Positions 50,701 through 59,902 of a DNA stretch of 64,000 bases are shown in pieces. Numbering within the stretch: position 1 is the first letter of the stretch; each line of letters begins with the position of its first letter. The notes under the pieces are model-generated. The model did not search any database, had not been told where the DNA came from, and saw only the letters and a list, made by a program, of their open reading frames with translations. The DNA comes from CAWDBV01 sp963800705. GTDB taxonomy: Bacteria; Actinomycetota; Thermoleophilia; Solirubrobacterales; 70-9. A program made the position numbers and the translations under genes. The stretch spans positions 150,173 to 214,172 of the forward strand of contig CAWDBV010000003.1 of assembly GCA_963800705.1 (NCBI GenBank), read 5' to 3'.

Positions 50701-52439
50701 GCCGCGGCCCGTAACGCCGCGCCGGGCACCGACCTGATCTCGCCCTCCAACAACCACGACCTCTACTCGATCGAGGACCTCGCCGAGCTGATCGACGAGC
50801 TCAAGACCGTCAACCCCGACGTCCGCGTCTCGGTCAAGGTCCCGGTGGTGCCGAACATCGGCACGATCGGGCTCGGGATCGCGAAGGCCGGCGCCGACAT
50901 CATCACGCTCTCGGGCTTCGAGGGCGGCACCGGCGCCGCCCGCCAGCACGCGCTGCGCCACGTCGGGCTGCCCTCCGACATCGGGACCCGCGCCGTGCAC
51001 CGGGCGCTGATGGAGGCCGGGATCCGGAACCGGGTCGAGATCTGGGCCGACGGCGGCTACCGCCACGCCCACGACGTGGTCAAGCTCCACTGCATGGGCG
51101 CCAACCGGGTCGCGTTCGGCACCCTGGCGATGGTCTCGCTCGGCTGCACGATCTGCCGCGGCTGCCAGCTCGACACCTGCCACGTCGGGATCGCGACCCG
51201 ATCGAGACGGTCGAGGAGGCGACCGCGCACGGGCTGAAGAAGTTCACCCCGCAGGCGGTCGAGCGAGGCCTCAGAGAACTGCGCCCGCTTCTTCGAGGCG
51301 ATGGGCGAGGAGGTCAAGGAGGTCGTCGCGTCGCTCGGCTACGAGCGCGCCCAGGACCTGGTCGGCCGCTACGACCTGCTCGAGCAGATCGACTACGAGG
51401 AGAAGATCGACCTCGCCGAGCTGATCACCCCGCTCGAGGAGTTCCTCGACCTCGAGCCGATCGACATGCCCGCCGGCGAGGAGCTGGTCGAGGCCCGCGC
51501 CGAGGCCGGGCTGGTGGTCGCGAAGCCGATCCGTATGGAGCCGAAGCAGGCCTCGCGCGAGATCGCGAGCTTCGCCGAGCGAGATCTGCGGGGGCGGCTC
51601 GCGTCCGCTCCGAGTTCCCGCGCCCGACCGACGCGCACGACCGCGTGCTCGGCACCGAGCTCGCAGGCGAGCTGGCGCGGGCGCGGATCTACGGCGACGG
51701 GCCGCCCTCGACGGCGACGTGCTCGCCGACATGACCTTCAACGGCGGCTCGGTCGCGGGCCAGGGCTTCGGCGCTTTCAACGCCTACGGGATCACGGTCC
51801 GGGTCGAGGGCGGGGCGCAGGACGGAGTCGGCAAGGGGATGCTCGGCGGCACGATCTCGATCCTGAAGGGCAAGAACCAGAGTGGTGAGCGAGTCAACGG
51901 CTCGGTCGGCAAGTCGTTCGCCTACGGGGCGCAGCGGGGCCGGCTGTTCGTCCAGGGCTCGGCCGACTCGCGCTTCTGCATCCGGCTCTCCGGCGCCGAC
52001 GTGGTGCTCGGCGGCGAGCCCGAGGCGCCGCTCGACGACTCGCGCGGATGCATCGTCGACCGCGCCAACGCGAAGGGCTTCGCGTTCGAGTACATGACCA
52101 ACGGCCGCGCCGTGGTGCTCGGCGACATCGGCTCCTGGGCTTGCGCGGGAATGACCGGCGGCCGCGTCTACGCACGGATCAGCGACGAGCTGGGTCTCGA
52201 CTGCGGCGACGATCGAGGCGCGACTCGGAGAGGGCGCCAAGGTCCACCTCGAGGAGCTCGACGCCCAGGGCGCGCTCGACATCGACGACCTGCTCGGCCA
52301 CTACGCCGAGGAGCTGCGGATCTCCGACCAGGAGTCCGAGGCCGAGCGGATCACGGCGCTGGCGGCGGACGCGAAGTCGAACTTCATGATGATCGTGCCC
52401 GAGAAGGTTCAGGCCGATCCGAACATCTCGACCGAGTAG
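47748..52439 (+). CDS. gltB: Glutamate synthase large subunit, frameshifted
   Basis: About 1560 codons when read through at least six single-base shifts (near 50108, 51197, 51265, 51590, 51705 and 52205). The N-terminal glutaminase starts after a propeptide with the likely nucleophile Cys in DKDACAIYASV. FMN-domain motifs are HDYPMVISSMSFGSQSEPAF, GGEIQDMYGEYRKW, SPSNNHDLYSIEDLAELI and GADIITLSGFEGGTGA. The iron-sulfur cysteines lie in CTICRGCQLDTCHVGIATR. The C-terminal beta-helix has GGSVAGQGFGAFNAYG and ANAKGFAFEY. It makes glutamate from glutamine and 2-oxoglutarate. No gltD is nearby. TTG 47748 has gggagg. Confidence 0.9.
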
Positions 52440-52465
52440 AGGGCTCTAGGGCAGCGCGCCCGGGG

Positions 52466-52948
52466 TCAGCTGGCGCCGGCCTCGACGACCGCGGCGTCGA
52501 TCACGAAGAGCCGGAAGCAGCCGACGCGGAGCTCGTCGCCGTCGTCGAGCACTCCCCAGTCGACCTTCTCGCCGTTGAGGCTGATCCCGTTCAGGCTGCG
52601 GTCGTCGAGCACCCGGAGGCCGCGATCGTCGCTGTTGACGACCAGGGCATGGCGGCGGGAGACGGTCGCGTCGTCGAGGCGGATCTCGGCGGCGGCGCTG
52701 CGGCCGATCCGGATCCAGCCCTGCTCGACCCGCACCACGTGATGCTCGCCGCCCTCCGAGAAGGCGAGGTACTGGCCGCGCTCTTCGATCTCCGAGCGGG
52801 CGTCGTCGAGCCAGTCGGGCTCACCCTTGTCCTCGCGGCCGCTCAGATGCAGCGACTCCGCGGTGGCGTGCTCAAAGATCGAGTGGCCCCGGAAGCGCGA
52901 GCCGTCCGGCTCTTCCCTGCCCTCGGCTTGGGCTTGTGTCTCGATCAT
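52466..52948 (-). CDS. FHA domain protein
   Basis: 160 residues. The N-terminal 65 are low in structure. The forkhead-associated domain occupies about 65-155: WIRIGRSAAAEIRLDDATVS (phosphothreonine-binding Gly-Arg-Ser), SRRHALVVNSDD, and LDDRSLNGISLNGEKV. It binds phosphothreonine peptides, so it probably acts with a Ser/Thr kinase not found here. ATG 52948 has aggagg-like sequence upstream. Convergent with gltB. Confidence 0.88.
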   Translation of the reverse strand: MIETQAQAEGREEPDGSRFRGHSIFEHATAESLHLSGREDKGEPDWLDDARSEIEERGQYLAFSEGGEHHVVRVEQGWIRIGRSAAAEIRLDDATVSRRHALVVNSDDRGLRVLDDRSLNGISLNGEKVDWGVLDDGDELRVGCFRLFVIDAAVVEAGAS

Positions 52949-53053
52949 CTAGGAGGTGGTTCGATCGTACGCCGACCGTTCGCGATTGCAAGCGAGTTTC
53001 GGGGATTCGAGCGCAAACTGGACGTTTTGCGGGGGCGGATAGACTCGATCGGA

Positions 53054-53570
53054 ATGGGGCCGATCTCCGCTGAGACGAGCGTCGATGCGCCGCGCGAGCG
53101 CGTCTTCGAGCTGCTCGCCGACCTCGCCGTTCGGCCCTCGTTTTGTGACCATTTCCAGCACGATTACCGGCTCGAGCGCCTCGAGCCGAGCGGAGTCGGG
53201 GCCTCGGCGCGGTTTCGGACCGGGCCGCGCAGCTTCGGAACCTGGATGGAGACGGGGATCGCCGAGCTCGAGCCGCCGCATCTGATCGTCGAGCGCGGCC
53301 ACTGCGCTCGCTGGGACCGGATGCCGGTCAGCACCGCCTGGGAGCTGCTCGAGGGGCCGGGCACGATCACCACCGTGATGTTGAGCTTCGGCACCGAGCC
53401 CGCCGACCCTCTCGACAGGGCCCGCGAGCGGCTCGGGGCGGGCCGCTGGTACCGCAGGCAGTGGGGGACGGCGCTGCGGAGGCTGACCCGCGTCGTCGAG
53501 GGCGACGATCCGCTGCATCCGGGTCGAGGTGGGCGGCGGGGACCGCGTCCTCGCCCTGGCCCGGGGATAG
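53054..53570 (+). CDS. SRPBCC family protein, frameshifted near its end
   Basis: From ATG 53054 (MGPISAETSVDAPRERVFEL) the protein has the START-like pattern: RPSFCDHFQHDYRLERLEP, ARFRTGPRSFG, ELEPPHLIVERGHCARW and ITTVMLSFGTEP, with AGRWYRRQWGTALRRLTRVV. Near 53518 the frame continues into the next gene as low-complexity Arg/Gly/Pro. A single-base shift there gives RVEVGGGDRVLALARG and the TAG at 53568. I infer an indel. Ligand unknown. Confidence 0.65.
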
Positions 53571-53585
53571 ACTGCGGCCCCTCAG

Positions 53586-54125
53586 ATGAGCGGGTGGCTA
53601 AAAACTGCGCTGCTCGCCGCGCTCGCGGTCGTCCTGGTCGGGGCCGCCGGCTGCGGGGAGACCGAGCACGATGAGCTCGTCGAAGGCGAGACCTTCGAGC
53701 TCGGCGAGCTTCGCTACAACGTCGTCTTCACGCGCTTCCTCAACCCCGCCGACGAGGTCGACCGCGACTACCTCACCGGGCTGCCACCGCCGCCCGCGGG
53801 CAAGCAGTACCTCGGCGTCTTCCTGCTGATCGACAACCTCAGCGACGAGCCCCATCCGCTGCCCGCGGCCGATGATCTCGAGATCGCCGACACCTCGGGT
53901 GCCACCTACAAGCCGCTGCCGAGCGAGAGCCTGTTCAGCTTCCCGTTCGGGGGCACGGTCGAGGGCGACAGCGAGGTGCCCGACCCCGACACCGCCGCGG
54001 CCAAGGGCCCGACTCAGGGCTCGGTGCTGCTCTACCTCGTCGACGAGGGGATCACCGAGGAGCGCCCCGCGGATCTGAAGATCATCAGCGAAGGCGAAGA
54101 GGCGATCGTCGAGCTTGACCTCTAG
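53586..54125 (+). CDS. Putative lipoprotein
   Basis: 179 residues from ATG 53586. Leader LLAALAVVLVGAAGCGETEH has a lipobox-type GAAGC. The mature domain is beta-rich: FELGELRYNVVFTRFLNP, then KQYLGVFLLIDNLSDEPHPL, SGATYKPLPSESLFSFPF and GSVLLYLVDEGITEERPA, similar to DUF4352-type immunoglobulin-like lipoproteins. Role unknown. Its stop is two bases before the start of a small membrane protein. Confidence 0.75.
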   Translation: MSGWLKTALLAALAVVLVGAAGCGETEHDELVEGETFELGELRYNVVFTRFLNPADEVDRDYLTGLPPPPAGKQYLGVFLLIDNLSDEPHPLPAADDLEIADTSGATYKPLPSESLFSFPFGGTVEGDSEVPDPDTAAAKGPTQGSVLLYLVDEGITEERPADLKIISEGEEAIVELDL

Positions 54126-54127
54126 TA

Positions 54128-54425
54128 GTGACGTCTAGGCGGGGGCCGCTCGTAATCGGTGCGGCGGGGGCGATCGTCGTCCTGCTCGGTTTCCTCGGCG
54201 ACATCGCCGAGCTGGTCGGGGTCGCCGCGATCGTGGTCGGCACGCTGCTGGCGTCCCCGAGCCGGGGGCGATGGTGGCAGGTGATGCGCGTCGGCGCCGC
54301 GATCTCGGTTGTCGCGCTGCCGCTCTCGCTGTTGCTCGAGACGCCGGGCGGGCTGCTCGCGGGGGTTGGGGCCGGCGCTGGTGCTGGTCGCGGTGGCGTT
54401 CGACTGGCCGGCGCCGCGCGCCTAG
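54128..54425 (+). CDS. Small membrane protein, frameshifted
   Basis: From GTG 54128 there are two membrane segments (GPLVIGAAGAIVVLLGFLGD and ELVGVAAIVVGTLLA), then a third (VMRVGAAISVVALPLSLLLE). The frame then runs through a G run at about 54360-54364 into antisense sequence. Removing one G gives LVLVAVAFDWPAPRA and the TAG at 54423-54425, a normal small membrane protein of about 98 residues. The stop overlaps that of the convergent penicillin-binding protein. Confidence 0.55.
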
Positions 54426-56268
54426 CCGAGCGCGGCGGCGAAGATCTCGCGGGCCACCGGAGCGGCGACCTCGCCGCCGTCGCCCTCGGCGTCGGCGAGC
54501 AGCACGCAGACGACGACCTTCGGCTTGTCGGCAGGGGCGAAGCCGGTGAACCAGGCGTCGAGGATCTGCTCGGGCTCCGGCGGCTCCTCGCCGGGTTGCA
54601 GCGGCTTCGGGTTCTGGATCGCCTCCGGTTGCTCGTCGAAGGGTTTCTCGCCGAGCTCCGCGGTGCCGGTCTTGCCGGCGACCTGGATCCTGCCCAGGTT
54701 GGCGGAGGTGCCGGTGCCCGAGTCGACGACGGCGACCATCAGGTTGCGGACGATCCCGGCGGTATTGGGGTCGGTGACCTGGACCGGCTTTGCCTCCGGC
54801 GCCAGTCCGGGTTGCTTGGTGATCGGCGTCGGCGAGCGCATTCCGCCGGCCGCGATCGTCTGAGCGACCGATGCCATGCTGAGCGGGGTCGAGAGCACTT
54901 CGCCTTGGCCGATCGCGTTCACTCCGAGGTCGATGTCGTTGTCGATGTCGTCCGGGTAGTTGGGCTCGGGCGGGTCGATGACCTCGTTCGCCTCCTTGCT
55001 GGCGAGCTGCGGAATCTGGTTGAAGCCGAACCGCTCTGACATCTCGAGCATCGGCTCCGCCCCGATATCGATCCCGAGCGGCGCGAAGACCGTGTTGCAG
55101 GAGTCGGCGAACGCCTGCACGAACGTGCCGCCGCAGAGCTCATCGTGGGAGTTCTCGATCCTGCGGCCGATCTCGACTCCGTCCACGACCTCGAAGGTGT
55201 CGCTGAGCTTGACGGTGTCCTGGTCGAGCCCCGCGGTCGCGGTCACGATCTTGAACGTCGAGCCCGGGGGGCGAGCTGCGAGTAGGCGCTGCCGGCGAGC
55301 CCGAGGATCGAGCCGTCGCGAGCATCGAGCACCGCCACTCCGCCGAACCGCCCGCCGAGCGCGGTCACAGCCGCCTCCTGCAGGCCGGGATCGATCGTCG
55401 TCTTCACCGGCTCGCCCGCCTTGGCCTCGGCGGTGGCGAGCACGTTGCCCTCGACTCCCGCCGCGACATCGCCGCCCTCGCCGGTGACGGCGAGCAGCTC
55501 ACCGCCGGGGACGCCCGCCAGCTCGCTGTTGAAGGCGCGTTCGAGGCCGCTGATCCCGACCTCGGCGTCCGAGGGATATCCCTCGGCCCGCAGCTCGACG
55601 CTCTGTGCATCGTCGGGGCGCCCGACCTCGCCGACGACGTCGATCGCGTCGGATCCGAGCGGCGAGGCGCGGTCGGCGCCCTCCCCTTCGGCGAGCGGGG
55701 TTCCGTTCGCCGCCAGGATCGCCGCCCTGTCGCTGAGCTCGAGCCTGCGGCCGAGGCGCTGTCCCTGCTCGAGGCCCGGGAAGGTGAGGTGCGGCTCCCA
55801 CGCGATTGCACCGTCGGAGACCGGGAACCGCATCTCGCGCTCGACGAGCCCGAAGATCTCCGTGCGGACCCCGACCGGGATCGCCACCTCCGAGCCGTCC
55901 GGGCCGCTCGCGTCGCCGGGGTCGATCGCCGTCGCGGTCGCCGTGTTCTGCGCGGCGAGGTACGCGTTGCCGAAGTCGTTGAGCGGATAGGCCGCGGCGG
56001 CCTCGTCGGTGAGCTCCGTGTGCATACCGGCGAAGTCCTGCTTGGTCCACGCCTTGATGAAGCGATCGACCGCTTCCTTCTCGGGCGACCCGGCCGCGAG
56101 CACGGCGCCGGCCCCGAACGAGACCGCGGCCAGCGCCAGAAGCGGCAGCAGCCGGTTGCGGCGCCGGCGCGCCTGCTCGATCTCGCGCTTGCTGCGTGGG
56201 CGCCGTTCGGGCGCTCGCTGCGGCTCCCCGGACTGCTCCGGCTCCTGGGTCGTGGCTGTGCCCTCCAT
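54422..56268 (-). CDS. Penicillin-binding protein (transpeptidase), frameshifted at the active site
   Basis: About 615 codons. N-terminal membrane anchor (RNRLLPLLALAAVSFGAGAV); an NTF2-like domain as in PBP2a/MecA (AVDRFIKAWTKQDFAGM); an adjoining dimerisation-type domain; and the transpeptidase with the SxxK motif GSTFKIV, SCN in FADSCNTVFAPL, and KTG in VAGKTGTAELG. The frame breaks near 55260-55270 between YSQLAP and PGSTFK in a run of six C (minus strand); one additional C restores the protein. It cross-links peptidoglycan outside the membrane. Divergent from the MarP-like protease. Confidence 0.85.
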
Positions 56269-56321
56269 ATGTAGGCGAAATTATGGCTCGCGCGGGCGCC
56301 GAGGCTGGTTGTATTCGCCCC

Positions 56322-57470
56322 ATGACCGGTCTCGACTGGGGCATCGTCGCGTTCGCACTGCTGATGGCCTGGTGGGGCTACCAGCAGGGACTGGTCGTGG
56401 GCGCGCTCACGCTGGCCGGGTTCGCTGCAGGAGCGATGCTCGGCGCTCGCCTAGGCCCGGAGCTGCTCCCCGACGGCTCGGAGTCTGCCTACGCGCCCGC
56501 GATGGCGCTCGGCGGGGCGGTCCTGCTCGGCGGGATCGTCGCGGTCTCGGTCGAGGGGTTGGCGCTGGCGCTGCGTCGCAGGGTGGTGCGCGGATCGGGC
56601 AGCGCGGTCCTCGACGGGGCCGGTGGCGCGCTGCTGGTCGCGGCGCTCGGGCTCGGCATCGCCTGGATGGCGGGCGCGGTCGCACTCAACACCGGTGGCC
56701 CCGAGGTGCGCGAGGCCGCCCAGCGCTCGGCGATCCTGCGCGGCCTCAACAGCGCTCTGCCCCCGTCGGGCTTCATCCTCAACACGCTCAACCGGATCGA
56801 CCCCGGGATCGCGATCACCGGGCCGGAGGCGCGGGTCGCGCCGCCAGACCCAAAGCTCGCCTCAGACCCGGAGGTCGACGCCGCCGGCGACAGCGTCGTC
56901 AAGGTGCTCGGAACCGCCTGCGGGCTCGGGGTCGAGGGGTCGGGGTGGGTTGCGGCGCCCGGGCTCGTGGTCACCAACGCGCACGTCGTCGCGGGGGAGG
57001 ACGACACCACGGTCTCGCCGCGCGGCAGCGATAGCCGCATAGACGCGACCCCGGTCCACTACGACCCTTCCAACGACCTCGCGGTGCTGCGCGTCGACGG
57101 GCTCGGCTCGGCGCCGCTGCGGAGCGTCCCCGACCCCGAGCCGGGCACGCCAGGTGCGGTGCTCGGCTACCCGGGCAACGGCCCGCTTGCGTTCGCCGCG
57201 GCGCGGCTCGGCACCACCCAGAACGTGATCACGCAGGACTCCTACGGTCGGGGCCCGATCGACCGGCCGATTAGCTCGCTGCGCGGCAAGATCCGCAGCG
57301 GCAACTCGGGAGGGCCGATGGTCGACGGGGCGGGGCGGGTGCTGACGACGGTGTTCGCGGCGACCAAGGGGGCGGCGAAGGAGGGCGGCTTCGGAATCCC
57401 GAACTCGATCGTCTCCGACGCGCTCGGGTCGAGCAATCGCGAAGTGAGCACCGGTCCGTGCGCGAGATGA
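56322..57470 (+). CDS. MarP-like membrane serine protease (CvpA + trypsin)
   Basis: 382 residues. Residues 1-125 form a four-helix CvpA/colicin V membrane domain (WGIVAFALLMAWWGYQQGLV). The extracytoplasmic trypsin-like domain has the His in VVTNAHVVAGEDD, the Asp in DPSNDLAVLRV and the Ser in SGNSGGPMVDGAG. In Mycobacterium, MarP protects against acid and cleaves peptidoglycan hydrolases. ATG 56322 is chosen over ATG 56283, which adds an unusual N-terminus. Divergent from the penicillin-binding protein by about 50 bases. Confidence 0.87.
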   Translation: MTGLDWGIVAFALLMAWWGYQQGLVVGALTLAGFAAGAMLGARLGPELLPDGSESAYAPAMALGGAVLLGGIVAVSVEGLALALRRRVVRGSGSAVLDGAGGALLVAALGLGIAWMAGAVALNTGGPEVREAAQRSAILRGLNSALPPSGFILNTLNRIDPGIAITGPEARVAPPDPKLASDPEVDAAGDSVVKVLGTACGLGVEGSGWVAAPGLVVTNAHVVAGEDDTTVSPRGSDSRIDATPVHYDPSNDLAVLRVDGLGSAPLRSVPDPEPGTPGAVLGYPGNGPLAFAAARLGTTQNVITQDSYGRGPIDRPISSLRGKIRSGNSGGPMVDGAGRVLTTVFAATKGAAKEGGFGIPNSIVSDALGSSNREVSTGPCAR

Positions 57471-57480
57471 GCATCCCCGC

Positions 57481-57493
57481 AGGGCGAAGCCCT
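57481..57493 (+). terminator. Weak hairpin after the protease gene
   Basis: agggc-gaa-gccct, a 5-bp stem with a 3-nt loop just after the MarP-like stop. Weak; may end the transcript. Confidence 0.3.
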
Positions 57494-57582
57494 ACACACA
57501 ACGGCGGCGCTACGCGCGGAACACGCCACGAGATAGGAGGCCGCGCTTGCGCCGCCTGATGCGATTCATGCTGGCCCGTCAA

Positions 57583-57595
57583 TTACCTTTGGTAA
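57583..57595. promoter_or_regulatory. Palindromic site before the HxlR regulator
   Basis: ttacc-ttt-ggtaa is a perfect 5-bp inverted repeat nine bases before the GTG at 57605, and flanking tcaa/gttga nearly extends it. HxlR-type regulators bind similar short palindromes in their own promoters, so autoregulation is likely. Confidence 0.5.
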
Positions 57596-57604
57596 GTTGA
57601 TCTT

Positions 57605-57955
57605 GTGAATACGGGCCAGGCCCAATCGCAGGGCCACGACAACTCCGAGCTCGTCTGCCCGCACTACCACGCGGCGGTCGAGCTGATCGGCCGGCGCTGG
57701 TCGGGGGCGATCATCTGCGCGCTCACCGAGGGGCCGCTGCGCTTCGCCGAGATCGCAACCGCGGTGCCGAAGATGTCCGATCGCCTGCTCTCGCAGCGGC
57801 TCAAGGAGCTCGAGAGCGAGGGGCTGGTCGAGCGCTCGGTGCAGGACGGCACACCGGTCAGGGTCAGCTACGCGCTCACCCGCAAGGGCGAGGCGCTCGA
57901 GCCGACGATCACCGAGCTGCGCAGCTGGGCGCGGCGCTGGCACGAAGCGGGCTAG
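57605..57955 (+). CDS. HxlR family winged-helix regulator
   Basis: 116 residues, usual length. The fold signature is AVELIGRRWSGAIICALTEG, LRFAEIATAVPKMSDRLLSQ, with RLKELESEGLVERSVQDGTP, VRVSYALTRKGEALEPTI. It has one N-terminal cysteine (VCPHYHAAVE), as in thiol-sensing members such as HypR and YodB. It probably represses its own gene through the palindrome directly upstream. The real target is not evident in the window. Confidence 0.88.
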   Translation: MNTGQAQSQGHDNSELVCPHYHAAVELIGRRWSGAIICALTEGPLRFAEIATAVPKMSDRLLSQRLKELESEGLVERSVQDGTPVRVSYALTRKGEALEPTITELRSWARRWHEAG

Positions 57956-58031
57956 CCTCAACCTAAAGACCGGGCGCAAGCGGACTTGCAGGCGCCGAAA
58001 CCTTGGCGTCAAAGCTTTGTTGGTGACTTTG

Positions 58032-59330
58032 ATGTCCCTACGCAGGGTCTTCTCCGGGGCGTGCCTGCCCCTCGCCGTTGTTTTCGCGCTCGCCGCGCCG
58101 GGCGCGGCTGCGCAGACGCCGACCCCCACGCCGACGCCGACCCCCACGCCGACCCCGACCCCGACGCCTACGCCAACACCGAACCCGGTGCCGCAGACGA
58201 CGGTCCCGGCGCGCGTCTCGAGCAGCCACCCGCTGGGCGGCAACGCGATGTGGATCTGGTACGTGCGGCGCACCGAGGGCGGCAAGATCAGCCGCATCGT
58301 GAGGCGCGCGCGCCGGGCGCGGATGAACACCGTTTTCATCAAGAGCTCGGACGCCGGCAAGGCCTGGAGCCAGTTCAGCCCGGGGTTGATCGACGCGCTC
58401 CACGCGCGCGGGATCAAGGTCTGCGCCTGGCAGTTCGTCTATGGCGACGTGCCGTTCGCCGAGGCCAGGCTCGGCGCCGCCGCGGTCGCCAAGGGAGCCG
58501 ACTGCCTGCTGATCGACGCTGAGGGCCACTACGAGGGCAAGTACGCGGCCGCCGATCAGTACATGCGGACGCTGCGCGGAGCCGTCGGCCCCGAGCTCCC
58601 GATCGCGCTTGCCGCCTTCCCCTACGTGCACTACCACCCGAGCTTCCCCTACTCGGTCTTTCTCGGACCGGGGATGGCGCAGTTCAACATGCCGCAGATG
58701 TACTGGCGCGCGATCGGCACCAGCGTCGACCAGGTCTTCGCGACGACCTTTCAGTACAACCGCCCCTATGAGGCGCCGATCTTGCCGCTCGGTCAGACCT
58801 ACCAGAACCCGAAGCCGAAGGAGATCGTCAAGTTCCGGCGCCTCGCCGAGACCAATGGCGGCGGCGGGGTGAGCTGGTGGAGCTGGCAGGAGACAGCCGG
58901 CAAGGAGTGGAGGGCCGTCGGCCGCCCGGTGCGTCCCGCCGCCGCCCTTCCGAACAGCTACCCGACGCTGCAGAACGGCTCCAAGGGAGACCTCGTGATC
59001 TGGGCCCAGCAGCACCTGACGGCTGCGGGGCTGGGGCTCGACTCGCCCGTCGGCGGGGTCTACGGCCCGCGGACCGCGGCCAACGTCGCGACCTTCCAGA
59101 CCAGCAAGGGGCTGCCGCCGACCGGCGTCATCGACAACGCGACCTGGCAGGCGCTGCTCCAGATCACGCCGACCTACATCCAGTGGGGCGGAGCCGGCGC
59201 TTCGTCGCGCTCCTCGCTCAGCGGCGGCGCATCCGAGCCGGCCTCCGCATCGCTGCCGGCCCTCGAATACGAGCTGCCGCGCTTCGGGATCACCAGCTCC
59301 GGGGATTCCCGGGCGGGATCTCGTCCTTGA
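58032..59330 (+). CDS. Secreted glycosidase-like protein with peptidoglycan-binding domain
   Basis: 432 residues from ATG 58032. Signal peptide LRRVFSGACLPLAVVFALAA; then about ten Thr-Pro repeats (TPTPTPTPTP) as a rigid spacer, encoded by a cga/ccc/acg microsatellite near 58110-58190. A TIM-barrel-like domain follows (NAMWIWYVRRTEGGKISRIV, GIKVCAWQFVYGDVPF, DCLLIDAEGHYEGKY, FPYVHYHPSFPYSV). A C-terminal peptidoglycan-binding domain (LQNGSKGDLVIWAQQHL; VGGVYGPRTAANVATFQ; TGVIDNATWQALL) binds the wall. No family assignment for the barrel. Its end overlaps the next convergent gene. Confidence 0.78.
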   Translation: MSLRRVFSGACLPLAVVFALAAPGAAAQTPTPTPTPTPTPTPTPTPTPTPNPVPQTTVPARVSSSHPLGGNAMWIWYVRRTEGGKISRIVRRARRARMNTVFIKSSDAGKAWSQFSPGLIDALHARGIKVCAWQFVYGDVPFAEARLGAAAVAKGADCLLIDAEGHYEGKYAAADQYMRTLRGAVGPELPIALAAFPYVHYHPSFPYSVFLGPGMAQFNMPQMYWRAIGTSVDQVFATTFQYNRPYEAPILPLGQTYQNPKPKEIVKFRRLAETNGGGGVSWWSWQETAGKEWRAVGRPVRPAAALPNSYPTLQNGSKGDLVIWAQQHLTAAGLGLDSPVGGVYGPRTAANVATFQTSKGLPPTGVIDNATWQALLQITPTYIQWGGAGASSRSSLSGGASEPASASLPALEYELPRFGITSSGDSRAGSRP

Positions 59331-59868
59331 CGAGCACTCCCTCGGCGACCTCGACCGGATGCGGGCCGGTGGTTGCGGCGAAGCGCTCGAGGGCCTCGGC
59401 GCCGATGAGCTCGAAGGCGTGCTCGACCACCCCCGCGTACTTGGCGAGGATCACCGCGTCGTCGGGGGGCTCGGCGGCGAAGTTGATCTCTTTGGCGCGG
59501 TAGGTGACCACGCTCCCGTCGGGCTCGCCGCCGCCGCGGAGCCGCACCTGGCCGCTGACCTCGACGCGGTCGTAGCGCAGCTCGCGCACGTCGAGCCGCT
59601 CGAGCTCCTCGGCCGAGAGCTCGAAGATCGCGCCGTTCACCGGCCCGGCCGGGTCCTCGCCGGGCTCGATGTTGAGCCCGAGGATGTAGGCGGGCCGGCG
59701 GCCGTCGGGGAGCTCGAAGGTTTTCTCGGAGCGGAGGTTGTCGCGGAGCAGCGACCAGCGCCGCCGCCAGCCGGCGAGCTCGGCGGGGACGAGCTCGACC
59801 GGGCGCCCGATCGTCTTCTCCAGGCTCGAGGCACTGACCAGCGAGCCGTAGCCGAAGACCGACGTAAC
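59290..59868 (-). CDS. Gamma-glutamylcyclotransferase-like protein, start unclear
   Basis: About 192 residues from VTSVFGYGSLVSASSLEKTI. The FGYGSLV motif binds the substrate, and the typical Glu occurs in FELSAEELERLDVREL, with VVTYRAKEINFAAEPPDD near. It resembles ChaC/GGCT fold proteins that act on glutathione or gamma-glutamyl compounds. The codon at the expected start is GTT, preceded by a ggagga; a GTG misread as GTT would fit. It overlaps the convergent gene by about 40 bases. A degenerate copy of the 30-bp repeat lies at its 5' end. Confidence 0.7.
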   Translation of the reverse strand, partial: VTSVFGYGSLVSASSLEKTIGRPVELVPAELAGWRRRWSLLRDNLRSEKTFELPDGRRPAYILGLNIEPGEDPAGPVNGAIFELSAEELERLDVRELRYDRVEVSGQVRLRGGGEPDGSVVTYRAKEINFAAEPPDDAVILAKYAGVVEHAFELIGAEALERFAATTGPHPVEVAEGVLVKDEIPPGNPRSW

Positions 59869-59890
59869 GGCCTCCTCCGCTCCGCGTCCG
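59863..59890 (+). repeat. 30-bp intergenic repeat, degenerate copy 3
   Basis: cgtaacggcctcctccgctc (59863-59882) and the following cgcgtccg resemble the repeats at 28171 and 38083 with two gaps and several changes. It spans the boundary between the cyclotransferase start and the helicase stop. Confidence 0.4.
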
Positions 59891-59902
59891 GGGGCCGTGC
59901 AC

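Noticed and set aside
54128..55039. A 303-codon plus-strand protein
   Set aside because: Only the first 80 residues look like a protein; the rest is antisense to the penicillin-binding gene and is explained by an extra G near 54362.
57956..58031. Possible riboswitch in the leader of the peptidoglycan-binding protein
   Set aside because: There is a hairpin (gcaag-cgga-cttgc) and cyclic-di-nucleotide riboswitches are frequent before wall hydrolases, but I could not match the sequence to any known class. A covariance-model search would decide it.
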